A stretch of DNA of 64,000 nucleotides from Cliona cf. orientalis. Its lineage: Eukaryota; Porifera; Demospongiae; Clionaida; Clionaidae. The notes under the pieces are model-generated. The model was not told the DNA's origin. It made no database searches and saw nothing but the letters and a program-made list of their open reading frames with translations. The DNA lies in contig OZ005698.1 in NCBI GenBank assembly GCA_963930775.1, forward strand, positions 4,098,501 through 4,162,500. The letters run 5' to 3'. The position numbers were made by a program, and so were the translations under genes. The stretch's first letter is position 1. The number at the start of each line of letters is the position of its first letter. Below are positions 12,101 through 27,100 of the stretch, in pieces.

Positions 12101-15100
12101 GTAGGCAAGCACGGCAGCTGCACAGAAAAAACTCTACAGTCACTTCTTTCTTTGATTTTGTGTACTAACGATCTATAGACACGTTTATCTTTTCATTCTT
12201 TTCCGTCGAAATGCCGGCTGCTGCTTTCTTTCCAACATTTTGGCCGCCATCTGGCTCTTGACTTGGTGGGCGTGGCCACGAACTTTGCATAAACGGCGAG
12301 TATACCGACTTCCGCATGCAACATACATAGCAATGTTTCATTGTGCTTGCTGCACATTTTTATTGTGGGCAATCTGGGTACATTTTGGCTCATATCTCCA
12401 TGACTACACGGGCTAGAGACTTCAAATTTGCAGGAGCAATAGTTCAAAGGTTGTACTTGGTAATGCTGGCCTTAACTAAATATCGGTTGTCAGCACAATA
12501 TGGTTGGTTTTGTCATGGAAGGTCACATATGTAGAATTTCATCAGGAGAAAATTTTTTGTCCTGTGTTAATGATTGCACAGGGGATATTATGGTATCCTT
12601 GACTGCATTGGCGAAAATTTTTTCCATGGATTTTTCTGCAATACAAAGGTAGCTGGGCTTGGCAAACTTCTTCACGTATATGGGATTTCAATGAGAGTGT
12701 GGAAAAATATTACTGAGAACTGTCATCCAAGCCGTTAAGTAGAATATACACGATAATCAGAGGTCAAAATAATGCCTGGACATCAGTCAACTTCTGTGCA
12801 CATTGACCAAATGACCATCCAAAACAGTATTTGTGTGGACATTGTGTCCACATACATTGATCCTGTTGCAACAGCTGTATGCACATAATAATAATATGGT
12901 AGTGCCACAAATACTAAGGCCTCATATAAGCTTTGATCTTCTACACTTAAAAATGCATTACAAAATTCACAGCAAAATTATGTGTGTGCTGCCTATTGTC
13001 CGGACATTCCAAGAATCTTCAGCACACTGCACTAACTGCATGCAGTGTTCTATGCGCATCCATGGTAGCTGTACCCACGTGTAGTACATGTACATGCACT
13101 TGGGATGCATTGCATTTGTTGCACTCACCCCTTGGGCCACTTTGCATCCTTGTGCTTCGGTGCAATAAATCCCATACATCCCTTGTGCTAATGATATATT
13201 ACCATTGTACTGTATACATGAAAATTTTCGCTACAAATTTCACCAAGCTCAGCTACCTTTGCAGGGCCGTAGGAAGGAAAAGATAACAGTATGGTCAACG
13301 TTGGACAAGTACAACTAGAATCAGGGGGTCTTGAGGGATGTGTCCCCAGGAAACTTGGATTTTAAGTATTTTGACATGTCTTCTGGTGCATTCTGAGAGT
13401 AGTTCCATACATGAACCACTGATAGTTATCTATATAGATCAATGATAATAGTAGTCCATAAGCAGTATGATATACGTGTATCAAAAGAATATTCGCTAAA
13501 GTGGTTAGGGGTTGTTATTTCTGTATGTTTAACCATTAATACTGGGTGAGCCTCAAAACAGGTGATGGCCTGCAAAAAAATTCCTGGAAAAATTTTTGCC
13601 AAGAAATCAAGGTCACATATCCTCTTTGTAATCTTTAACACTACAAAAAGTAGCTTAATACAATTTTCGCCAGGGTGGTGAAATTGGTGAACATTTTCTT
13701 CTGGTGAAAATTTCTACATGTACGGTAATTAACAACACAACTATCAAACTTATAAACGTTTCCTTCCTCAATAGTTTCTCCACTAGAATATTACGATTCT
13801 TATATGATACTTAGATCTTAAGGTACTTAGGTGACATACGCAAGAGTTTCTTGGGGACTATCAGCAAGCTTCTCCGAGCGATGGCAGTGAAGTAACACTT
13901 TAAACATAGAGCAGCAGGTCTGCGGCCGTTCATGACCCCAAAACTCCTTTGGAAGATCTCCTGGAGGTAATGTGGATATCAAATAGCCAGTAGCCTTAGG
14001 AGTAGTATCCTCCACTGCAGGGGTGAATCCAATTTGGGAGTTCTGAAGCTCTTCACCAATGTTGATACCAGAGAGCTCTGAGCCAAGATCAAGTCCTGCA
14101 ATGCCATCCATTCCTAAACCAGCAAAATATATATAGTATACTAAAATATAGGAAATCACCATGAGATAGATATACAGAAGCTTCAGCTTTCACAGAATTA
14201 ATAGGCATTGCCAAGCAGGGTGAGTAAATTATACTGCCATCCCAGTACAATGTTTGTTTTTTTATTTTGCATACATGATTACATACTATAGAGTTGGCAC
14301 AATACTGCCTTGATCTCTCATTCCATTAATTAATAACAAGTATAAAAAACAATTGAATATTAGAGCTCTGTAGAGAGCACATATCCCGCGCGCACATTGT
14401 GCAATCTATAGAGTTGCTTTTGTGTGCATGGCTATAATTTTGTCAACTTTAGAAAATTAGTGGAAGTGCTGCTTACTATGATTGTATATATGTAGCTACT
14501 GGAGTTCCCGGTGACAAAAAGCACTCTCTCTGCATCAGATAGACTGATACTTCCAATATTATTTTGGTTGAAAATAGCCATCTTACATTATGCTTTTGGT
14601 TCCACATAGGGCTGCAGATTTCAGCTCCATCACTATTAATTTCGACGATCTTTACCAGTCATATTCTTGGCTACTTAGTTGTGCGCATGAGCAGAAAATA
14701 CAATGGCCATTGTATCTGCGCAAAATTCGTAGCCATGCCCCTCGTTAAGTTGCATTCCTATGCCTATGTGATGAAGCAAGAAGGCAGCTTTAGGCAGCTG
14801 AAGTAGTGATGAGACTCTTCTGTTTGGGGAAAAACCCAAGTTCTAACTTTTATAATAAAACTTGGTTTTCTCCAATTTGTTGGCAGCAGCTGATCTGTAC
14901 AGGGCTCGAACTAGTATTAGATACGACGAAAAACACATAGAGACACTTTCGTAGCAAGATAACCGGGGTACAGCGGTGAAATTAGTACTCCCATACAAAC
15001 ATATGGGAACACGTGATTAGCTAATTGTAACCTTTTGACTCTAGCTGTCGAACCTCCTCTGGGCACATCCAGGCTAGCCTAGTGCATGGGATGAGGCTAC

Positions 15101-18100
15101 ACTACAAAGTTGTTACGCCAGTATTCTGATGCTGACAGAAGGGTATGTAAAAACGATATTAAAACTTGATTTGAACTTCATGAAGTTCTCCTAAACACAC
15201 TATTACACACATACACATGCAGTCACACAATGCTAATACTTGGCACAAGATGCAGGACAGTGAACTTAATCATGTAAACATAATTTTAACCACTAGCAAT
15301 GAAGTTGAGAGCTGAATGGGCCAGGTGGTATTATTGAAAGACATGAATTGCCCAGAAGTCAATAAGGAAGGAACTGTAACAAGTTATATCCCCAGTAGCA
15401 ATTTATTTTTCTGTGATCTATGAGGTAATTATGGGAAATTCAGGGCCTCAATGGAGCCTTCCTGGGTCCTGAAAATCAGTAAATACGTAGATCAAAATTC
15501 TTACGTGTGTATCAAGCAAATACTTTATAAGCTGTACGTTACCTTCTCTAATGAATATTTGGCTGGCCAAACTTCACACGTTCTCCTGGCTTACTTAATC
15601 CTGTGTACAAATAAACCCAGCTTGCACTATAAATACCACACACCATGCATCATGCATGGAGCATGCCATGCCACAACTGATTTAAAGTTAGGAAGCTGTA
15701 TTGCACTGTTGAGTTCTGTTTCTGTGACTAAAGCATCAAAATTTGTCATTATCGCGGTTGAGAGCTGGTTTCAGACGGTATCCCTATGATGTAGACTGTG
15801 TATGCGCTATCCTTACACCTGATTTTGAGTAGCTACATGGGATGCAAGAATAAACCAATGATAAATACAATGATCAATACTGTCCATCCCCGTCACAATT
15901 TCTCTCACCCCTGTGTATGAGGCAAGAAGACAGCACTAATATAGCTACTTAATCATGAGTATCTGCTTCTAATTATTATAGGTACATGATAATTGAGAAA
16001 GCATGCAAGCATAGCATACTCAGGTGTTACGTACCTCTCATTTGATCGACTGATAGCTATAAACCACTCAACACATTGTTGCAAAAAAACACTTTCGGAC
16101 AAAATTATCACTACCAATTTAAAAGCCTTATGGTTCTCTTTCAAAGGTTATTAACCCTCGGCGCATGCGCGAAGGTTACGGTAGTCATTCTGTGTGTGAG
16201 TGAGTGAGTGAGTTAGTGTGTGTCTGTTAGGCCACTTCAACTTAATACTCTGTTTCTCGGGCCCGACCGACCCTACTTTCAGAGAAAGCTTTTGTTAGTT
16301 TGAGGTCAGAGGTCGGATTTAATTACGTTCTGAGCATGCGCAATAGGTTTTTTGAGATAAGACTCGATTATTGACCTAGGATACGCCCAGTTAATTGAAT
16401 TTATTTTCATTTACAAGCCGGCCTACCGACCCTATCCTGAGGAAAGGCCAGCCCGAGAAACAGAATATTAAATTGAAGTGGCCTTACTGCGCTAGCTGCT
16501 ACATACCTGTTTCATACGTTGAAAACAAGGTGCCATTAGGCTTTTCGTGGTAGATACAATAATTATATGCATTGTGTGGATTTCGTTGAAAATGAAAGTT
16601 CTGGCGACATTTTCTGACCACCACGGCCTTCTTCGTTTCTTGTCAAGCTCTTGCTTGATGAAAGAGACAGTAGCCGCTTCATTTCAAGAAGATTAGTGTG
16701 TAGCTCAAGAGATAGTTCTTATAACTCGACTGACTCATCACTAGTCACAGTAGGCTATCAACTACGCTTCTTGGCTTTACTTAGTACTAGATCTGCTGCT
16801 CTGGCATATAGCACATGCACGTGGTACTATTACATAATACCGTGCAATCAGTAATGCATTCTTATGGTTATATATAGTTACTCTCTACAACACCTGCTAA
16901 CAGCAATAGAGTGTTGCAGGCTTAGCCTGCAAATTTGTAACATGCACTACTGCAATAAATGTAACAGCGCCGAGGGTTTAGCACCTATGGTGTTCATTTA
17001 TTCAAGTATCGTAGTTGTAGCCACATACGACCATGTAGGAGATAATTTATAGGCTCGCTTTCATTTATTCTCTCGATCAGCCTGTCACGGTACATGGAGG
17101 CATCACTATATATATGAACACTTGACCATATCCCTAGTAGCTGATGGTGCATGTGGTAAAAGGTCGTCAATGGAATGCGTACGCGTCGATGCCGGTGCCA
17201 GAAATCATAGATGGAGTCAATCACAGAAACAAACTCGATAGCGCAGTATACCTTCCGAACTTCAGGTTGGTTGCACTGCAGTCTTGCGCGGGCCAGCCCC
17301 TTCACAATGATGTGTATTATATATAGCGCAAGGCTAGCTTTATTTATCCATGGCATTACGTAAGCCAAGAAACACGTGAAGTTCAATTAGCGGTACTTCT
17401 CAGAAAGTAGCGCTCAGCTTGTGATGTATTCACTGGATACATGTGTAATGCTCTACATATTTACTGACTTTCAAGTCTCAGAAAGGCTCCAGTGAGGCCC
17501 TGGACTTTCTCATTGGTTGCATCATAATTTCATTATAGGTTACACCATGATCACCTTATAACCACAGAAAAGTAAATTGCTACTGGGATATAACATCAAT
17601 GGACCCATCTACAAGGCTTTCTTCAGGAAATGTTCATATTCTTGTTATTACCTGAAACTTCTCTCTCTTGAAAGTTTCCCACTACCATAAATTGTGAATC
17701 TTTAGTTAGTATACAGAATATTTTGTATGAGTTGTTTGCATTAAACAATTTTTGGACAAACGATCCTGCACCACATTATCATATATATTTCGTGTGTTTA
17801 ATTATTGCGTAAGCCAGGCTGTCTGAAACTAATCTAACAATGAAATATTCGCGATTTACAATAATATATGCTATTTCCACAAGCAAGGGTGGTGGTTCCC
17901 TAGAAGCCAAGCTGTTTGATGAATTTTTTTCCAGCATGATTACATTCTCGGACAGTTTTATTACAATTCTATGCCACTGCTATAAGTTCAGGACAGTGCT
18001 TGGCTGAAATTCATAGCTCATACCAGACAACTGTTTGTCAAAACTCAGTGGACAGGCAACTCATGACATATAATCTCTTTGTCATAAAGGATTTCACTAC

Positions 18101-21100
18101 AAGTGTACATTGTAACTTGTGTATGGTACCTTAGCCATGGGAGGCTCCTAAAATTTTGTTGACTAGTTTCTGAATCCCGACATTAACATAACTCTGATCA
18201 TTCGTGCTATATGAAGGCCCAAACTACCTAGAAACCAAGTCAGAAGTGTGGGGCTATTGAGGCCCAAAAAACTACATTTACTAATGTATAGGTATATGCC
18301 CTTTTCCCATAATCTTGAAATCCATGATCTTGCACAAGTCTTGAGCTATGATTCGATTTATGCAATACATCTGGCTAAGTCTCTGCTTAGTTGGGGTGGT
18401 ACCTTAAGAAATAATACTCGACCTGATTATGCACATACCATCAGTAAGAGGATCTCCACCTCCAAACAATTCCATCACATCTACATTTTGAGCATCAGTG
18501 GCAGAAGGAGTTGTGCAGGCTACAGCAGCTGCAGCTCCAGGATCAAGTGGCAAAACCATGACATGGGAGACTGCTGGATTAGGATCTGTAGCATATTATA
18601 AAATGATTATATAATTCACTAATACATGTAAACACATTAAAATGGTAATGATTTTTTATGAAATCAGATTAATGAAACTTGCATCAAGGTATATTCAAGG
18701 GATTTTCATAGGCCATGATGATAAATAATTGCATGAATATAATTATGGCACATAAGTAGGTGGTATTCTCCTTGCAGTTCATGGAGGATGTGGAGAATCT
18801 TTTCCAGAAATATTTGACTGTAAAATAGATATAAACTAGATCTTTTGGAAAGAGCTTTGGAGGTGGTTTCTGGGCAATGTTTAGAGCATTACTTTACGTA
18901 TTCAGAATAATATTACTCTGTTTAACAATATTACTCTGTTTCACAATTTTTAGATACATCCTCAAATCAGGCTCTAGTGCAATGAAAAAATAATCTGATG
19001 GCTTAATTGGTGTGGTTTGCAAATTATGAGAAATCTGTTTCTATGTAATGCAATTATTTGTGTGTGATCTTTCATGGCAACGACTTAGTGTGCATGTTGA
19101 AACACCACGTGGTAGATCGCGTTCTATGACTGGCAAAGGTCGTCATTAATGCAGTTGAAGGCTGGGTAAGAATCACAGCTGTAGTGTGGCTCGAGCTCAA
19201 GGATGATAAAAAGCTACATCATGGAGTGTGCTATTGAGTAACATTCAACCATCATTCATCTTGAGTTGGAGCCATGACAGTTATAACTCTGTCATGATAA
19301 GCCTGTGAACATGTGTGCATTTGGCCTCCAAATACCCAGATAGACAGCAATTTAATAAAATTTACGGTTAGCATGCAGCTCTCAATATATTGGTCATGTG
19401 ATCATCAGAAAGCCAGCCACTTTCTCTGCTCGGAAAGAACTGTATTTGTGTATCTTGTTAGATATTGCCCAACTTGTTATCTCCTTGACGGCTACGACTA
19501 GCTACAAGGATAAGCTTCCTGCTGCAATGGACACAGATCAAGCTCCAGTTAGCAAGAGGGCTTAGTACTTAAACCCTCAAAAATTTCAAGCAGTGACGTT
19601 GAGGATGATGATGGGGATGACCTTACCGAGCCCTTTGACCCCACGTTTTACAGAATATCAACAGAGATGGTGCTCCCTCTGCAGATTGAGGATTATGTCA
19701 GTGCTCACTTCCGTTCATGGAGGTATATGTAAGGCTATGGCGTAATATGACCCCTTACCCAGTATCTCAAGTGTGTTCAGGCAGATGATGATACTGTTCA
19801 CTTTGCTGGGAAAGTTATCCAAGATTATTGGGGAAGTACAAGCGTATACAATCAGCAAACAAGATCTTGTGAATCAGCATGCATACGGGGCTCTGGTTCC
19901 AGTACAGCAGGAAATTCACGCTGATGTAAACAATCACAATAACCCTTTTTCAATCATAGTGCTAATTTTTGCGATTTCTCCATGTGGAGACCACACCCAC
20001 ATCAATTGATTGATTGATTTATTGATCAGTGCAGCTGCATACACACGCAGTCAGATAGGATTTATAGAAATTGAATTCAGCAATAGTAGGATTATAACTA
20101 TATAATTGTCGAGCGCCTTAGTACAAAATGCGTTCGTATGTACGTCCATGACACTTGAATAGTTGCATGGACAATGTACGTATTAGGGGGTGCAGTCTCC
20201 ACTTCACATTGTGAAAGCCACCACACAATTTTTATGGGTGCAGTCTTCATTCCACTGTTTCACAGATTCGCTCTCTCTCCAGTCCTCACTAGCCCCAATC
20301 CCTATCAGGCTGGAACAGTCATTTATACACCCATGTATGCTTTCAGCATTATCCACTATATTCAGTTGATTTTAATGATGCTCAAATTTCATGTAATTAT
20401 GCTTTCATAGCCTGCATATTTCAGTCAATGCTTGGGTACTAAATGACCTAATCATTTACACTGCATGAAACATTCTACTGCATACTCTATATGCATGTAT
20501 GCTTAGTATCAAACTAATATCATTGCTGGAAAACATCAGTGGCTCTACCAGACTCGCGCGAGTTTCAAGTCACCTTAAAAACTGTATATTCAAGAAATAG
20601 TAGGTGGCTTACCACTAGTAGGAAACAATTGAATATTTCTTTCAGGTTGAACGGAAACTACAATGACGTTCGAGAAGTGGGGATGGCATGATGTGCGTGT
20701 ACATGCACCACAATCTCCACAGAGGACCTGATTAGAAGTCAACAAACCATCATCAGGAATCAGCACTGGCCAGTCTGTATAAAACATATGTAATAGTTGA
20801 TAATTCTGTATTAATCAATATAAACCTCGTATTTCAGAATTTCCAGGCTTTCCAAATCGTGTGATGACTAGGCTCCATCTAAAAACACTTCCAGAAACAA
20901 CTGATGTCAAGTAGATCCACAGCTTCTCTAATGCCACAAATCGACTTTGATCAACACTGGACAAGATAAAGCAAATAAATGATATTAACAAAGCACAAAA
21001 TACTGTATGCATAGTGGATAATTACCGCATGCACATGTGCAAGGGGTAAAGCAATCGGATTTTGTCTGTCGTCAGCAAAAAAGTCGCCAGATCCCGACAT

Positions 21101-24100
21101 CTAGGTATCTGAATGACTCGTAAGTACAACGTATCCGTCAATATCGTTAAAAAAAACTGGCCTTAGTATGCTTTGAATCGTTTGGCAAGACCCATGAGCG
21201 TCGCAAATACTTCGTTTTGTTGGCCACGGCTATGGACACTGCCCACTATGTACTCTCTGCTCATGCACACAACCTGGCACAATACATAGGTAAAGGTCGT
21301 TGACAGGCTGCTGGCATGGAGCTCTCTGACATCTACGCTGCAGCGTGTGGGGTATGTGCTCTATGGAGCTCTAGTTTTGGTCAACCTCGATTGTGACAAG
21401 TTTCGATGCTTTAATCACTGAGACAAACTTGACAGCGCAGTTTACCTCCTGAACTTCAGGTTGATTGCGCTGCAGTCTCGTGCGGGCCAGCCCCTTCATA
21501 ATGATGTGTGCTATATATAGCGCAAGGCTAGCTTTATTTATCCATGGCATTATGTAAGCCAAGAAAACATGTGAAGTTCAACTAGTGGTACTCCTCAGAA
21601 AGTAGCACTCAGCTTGTGATGCATTCACTGGATACACACGTAATACTCTACATCTTTACTGATTTTCAAGTTCCAGAAAGGCTCCAGTGAGGCCCTGGAT
21701 TTTCTCATAATAACCTCATAGGTTGCATCATAATTTCATCATAGGTTACACCACAATTACCTCATAACCACAGAAAAGTAAATTACTACTGGGATATAAT
21801 AATGGTAAATACCATGCCCACAGCTGTCAATCAGTCAAGGCCACGGTGGCAGCTAAGCACAAAAATGAAGGATATATAACATCGAAAAGGGAAGTTAGTT
21901 GACCTTTCTGCTTATGTAAGTATGCTCGTGAAGTCGATTTAGCAGAAGCATGGTAGATTCCTGCAATTATGCCCCCCTGCGCATGCATAAGCCCCCTGCA
22001 CTTTTATATGTAGCTCAAGTTCCTGCATAGGTAGTTTTGCCTCACGTATAAGCCTCCTCTCTGATGAAATGAGTTCATAAGCCAAATAAAACAGTATAGC
22101 TACAGCTAGCACACAAGCCATCTTTGTCAGTGGGGCGAGCCTGAGTGAGCCCCACAAAAACAGTTCATCAATGTTCGATGTAGATTAATACAGAGTATTA
22201 AACGTAGTTGATCTGTGAGGAGGGGCCTGGGCAGCGGGAGGGGCCACAATATTATGCGCACGTGCATTCCAAGAGCGCATATGTTCCCAGTTGGAGCACA
22301 ATACAGCATAAGTCAGTGGTGTAGTGGCAGCGAATCTACTCGAATCAGCGATCTTCCCGAATTTCAGGATGGCTGATGACGCTCCACAGATGACTAAAAT
22401 GATCCGAGCGAGGAAGGAAAGTCCAAGGACACACCACCGAAGACGTAAGAAGGAAAAAACAATAGCCACCCTGATTCGCCAGCTCCTGTCAGCTTTGGAG
22501 AAACATGAAATGCAAGGGGAACATAGCAAGGGTGAGGAAATACCAAGTCTACAGTATTTAGATAGCGCATGGTCGGCCTCCTCCACCCTAGTGGGTGTGA
22601 AAACTATGAGGCGACCGGGCAGCAGGCAACCGACAACCTCCAGCACGTGCGGTGTTGTGGCAGGTATGAACCACCGAAGCAGAGGTGGAAGCCCATTGCA
22701 AGGGTCAGCTCGGCAGGCCATGGCAGGGGTAGGAAAAAAAGTATACATGAAGCATGGAAGCTGAGAGCAGGGCTGAGGCAAAAAGCCAATGTTGGCAAAT
22801 AAGCAGGGCCGGGACACACAACAGCATGGCACAGTATGAGCATGAGCATGAGCAGGAGCATGGATAAGGGGTTTGAGCAGACAACAGTACAAGTTTAGAT
22901 GTGCCACTTCACATTGGATATTTAAGGTATGGAGATAGGCAAAATGCCAGATGCAAGTCTCCTAGCTGGAATCACACAATTCAGCCATGAGGAAGGAGCA
23001 GAAGCCGACAGCAGTGCACCTAATCTGCTCGCAAAACTAATGAGCCAGCTGAAAGGACAGCCGGACAGCCAGAGGCCATGCTCATCATTGGTCCCAACAG
23101 GCGAAGGTCTGCCATCCCTGCCAAAGAAATTAGTAGACAAGATTGCAGCTGGCGAGTTAATTGACCTGGCAGACCTTCTGCTTGCAAAAGGAAGGTAAAA
23201 GTAATTCCCAATGCCATGGATGGACAGATGGTGGTGGTGCAGGCAGCGGATCTCATGGAGCACAGAAAGCTTATATCTGACTTTGCCATGTGGGTGCAGT
23301 GTTTCAACATCTATGCAGCAGTCATAATCTCAAAAGAACAAGAGCGAACAAAGAATCGACTCACATACATGTCCCCGATTGCAAAGTGCAGTCTAAAGTT
23401 CGAGTGGCTGAGCTGGGCAGTCTATGACCTCAATTTTCGGCAAGACGCAGCCGATTCCATGGCCGGGGGAAGGTAGAAAATTATGGTGAGGCTAAAGTGG
23501 CAGCATCTGCACGGGGTACGAGGGGGGGGGTGGGGAGGGCCTAGCATCTCCTTCCCCCAGAATTATATTTCTGAGATGGACACTTTCAGCTGTATTAACT
23601 CTCAGTTCATGGATGATGCCTGATCGCTAAAATCTCTAAGACCAGGACTAGCTACAGATGCTATTATAATGGTAGTTGCACGTGCATGTGGTTGCTCGAG
23701 CGTGCGCTTAAGCGCTTGCGCAGAACAAGCGGTAGGCGTGGTTCATAGTTTCAGCATTGCAGGAACGCCCAACTAGCACATAACTACGAAAATCAGACCA
23801 AATGTTGCTCAGGCCATGGCCTGAGCAGCCGGAGCGGCTCCCCTGGCCCTGGATTCCAGGCTAAAAGATTGGTCAAAAGTTGAGCCAAGCACCTATGCTC
23901 AATTCTTTATGGGGGCATCGATTAGCCAAGAGAACTGGTGCCGGCGCTGTCATTCGATTGATCATGTGACAGACACCTGCCCAATCAAGCCAAACACCAC
24001 AGTCTGAAAATGCGACCTTTGACCTTTCCCAGTCACGCTACCTGCAAAGAAAAAAAGATCCCCTCCCCACAGCAAGCCAGAGCCGTGCAAGAAGTACAAA

Positions 24101-27100
24101 ATGTACAATGGAGATTGTCGGTTTGGAGATAATTGCATGTACCAACACAAATGCGAGGGCTGTGTAGAGTCTGGGCACCTAGTGAGCAGATGCATGAAAG
24201 CAAAGAAAGGACAGCATTGAGCAAGCTGGACAGTCAGGAACAAACCCGAAAAGGAGTGGAACTCAAGATTAATTTTAGTACTAGTGGTTACTGCATGGTT
24301 ACACGATACCATGCTGATTGTGTTATTTATGTCATTGCGAAGATAAATTGACATTATCAGGCTAGTTGTATAGGTGTCAGATACTTGCAGACATCATCTC
24401 CACACCCACTTTTCATACCCATAAACCACACCTACTTAAGATACACACCCCTAAATGGGGAACATAATATTATATTCCCCTTCCACACACACTCACTCAC
24501 CCCCCCCCCCCCCCCCCCCCACTTCCAAAACACCTAGCAAGTACCCATGCATACATTGATCAGCTTCAAGGACTCGATAAATGCAGACCTCAGGAGCCCA
24601 ACCGGTCATGCCCAATGCTGGCGCACATTCAAACACCAGTGAAAGTCAGTACACTGAACAGATATATGAACAGCCACCCAGATCAAAATTTTGTGAGCTA
24701 CATCACTCAGGGCTTCTCATACGGTTTCCAAGTCGGGTTCAGGTACAAAGAGAGCACGCTGAAACAGAGCAAGAGCAACATAGCTGTAGACAATCCACAG
24801 GTAGTCTCAGACTACATTGCTGAAGAGCTGGCATCTGATAGACTAACTGAACTAATCCCGGAAGTGGCCAAGAGTATAGGCATTCACTGTAGCCCAATCG
24901 GTATCATTCTGAAGAAAAATAAGCCAGGAAAATGGCGACTGATAGTAGATCTTTCCTCCCACAAATGCTAGTGTCAACGATGGCATCCAGAAGGAACTAT
25001 GCAGTTTGTCATATACATCAGTGGATGCTGTAGCTGAAAATATTCTAATGCTGGGAAAGGGGACCTTAATCGCAAAAATGGATATAAAACAAGCTTATAG
25101 GATTGTGCCAGTCAAGCCCGTGGTCCGCTGGCTGTTGGGGATGTGATGGGGCAGAAAAGTGCTCGTAGATAAGGCCCTCCAATTCGGACTAAGATCAGCC
25201 CCTCATATATTTTTGGCAATAGCTGATGCACTGGCTTGGATCATTAGACAGAGAGCGTGTTCCTTTGTGGATCATTACATAATATTGGGTGCACCAATGT
25301 CCACACAGTGTGCATCAAACCTGCAGATCATGACGGACACATTCTGAGACACAGGCACCCCCATAGAATCAGACAAGACCGAGGAGCCCAGTACGTCACT
25401 AGTATTTCTGGGGATTGAGCTCGATTCAGTGGCGGGAGAGCTACATTTACCCAAAGACAAATTAGCAGCTCATCGTGCACTGGCGGGGTGAGAAAGAATG
25501 CTGGAAAAGGGACCTGCTCTCACTAATCGGAGTCCTCAGTCGCACTTGTAAAGTAATCAAAGCAGGTCACTCCTTTCTCAGAAGGTTGATTGACTTATCC
25601 AAGGTCACAAAACAACCAGACCACTTCGTCAGGCTCAACAGACAATCCAGGTCAGAGTTAGAGTGGTGGCACCTGGAGCTCGTGCCAATCGCATTGGCGG
25701 CAGGAACGTGGGGCAAGCAATGGAGTGGAAAAAATATCATGGCATACTGCGACAACGAAGCAGTAGTAGCAAGCCTCAACAGAGGTGACAGTCGGGAGGA
25801 GTGCATGCATCTCATGAGGTATCTTGCCTTCTTTCGGGCCAAATTTAACTTTACTTTGTATGCACAGCATATTAAGGGCTGATTTAGCAGATGCACTGTC
25901 CCGTGACAGACTACACTACTTTATGGCCAATTAGCCACAGGCCCAAACATAGCCAACAGCCCTACCCCCGGAGCTTCTCAATCTAACAATAATCAGGAAA
26001 CCAGACTGGATGTCGTCGACCTGGACAGAGCTGTGGAAAGCTACTTTCGCACAGGACTAGCACAGTCAACCCGGAAATCGTATGACACAGCCAAATGAAG
26101 ATTCCTCCAATTTTGCAATGAAGCACAATGCAATCCATTACCAGTAACAGAGCAACTGTTAAGTAAATATGTATCATATTTAGCCGATCAAGGCCTAACC
26201 CCCAAATCAATCAAACGTTCTTTATCCGCTGATGAACACTTACAGATAGCCAACCACATGTAAGAGTTGACCCAAAAATCAGTGAAATGGTCCGCTTGGA
26301 ACAAGTAACTAGAGAAGAGAAACGCAAATATGCCCAAAAGTCACCAGGAAAGAGGAAGAGACTACCCATCACTCCTGAAAGATGAGATCGGTTTGGGAGC
26401 AGAAGAGCCAGGACTTCAATGCAATAATGCTTTGGATAGCATGTTGCTTGTGTTGCTTCGGTTTCCTTGGAGCTGGCGAGATCACAGTTCCTTCAGACAC
26501 AGCTTACGACAGGGGGGAGCATTTGAATGTGTACGATGTATCAGTGGACAGCATATCAAACCCAACTACTATGAACGTAAAAATAAAAGCTTCCAAAGGA
26601 TCCCTTTCAACAGGGAGTCGACGTGTGCATAGGCACAACAGAAAACAAGCTCTGCCCTGTAATGGCGATGATGGTATACTTAGCCAAGAGAGGACAGAAA
26701 GAAGGGATGCTTTTTCAATTCGAAGACAGTAGGCTCCTAACATGTGATCGTGTTGTAACGTAAGTCACACAGGCGATCACCGCAGCGGGGATAAACTGCA
26801 AACCGTACTCTGGTCACAGTTTTAGGATCAGGGCTGCATCAATGGCAGCCAGGAGAGGAGTCCCACCAGCAACTATCCAAACTTTGGGAAGGTGGGAGAG
26901 CGCCGCATACATGCAATACATATGTGTCGCAAGGGAAGAACTAACCAAGATCTCCAAATTACTTAGCACCCAATAAAATTGTTGTTCTTTGTCATCATTG
27001 TGGATATCAATATGGTGGGATAAAGGTCATGAGGAGGAGATGGGGAACTGGGTGCACTAATATTTCATGGAAAGGGCATACTTAATGCTTGGATGTTCTG

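Noticed and set aside
15451-15789. 112-codon plus-strand frame
   Set aside because: AT-rich intronic sequence with no motif, splice context or repeat-element logic.
16994-17386. 130-codon frame on the minus strand
   Set aside because: It lies in repeat family R1. The related copy at 21283-21800 does not keep the full frame.
18248-18601. 117-codon plus-strand frame
   Set aside because: It is antisense to the MED13 exon at 18439-18585 and its adjoining intron; no family signature.
22185-22907. 240-codon open frame on the minus strand
   Set aside because: It is the shadow of the Gag-like region of the plus-strand retroelement fossil. Its composition and lack of motifs do not support a gene.
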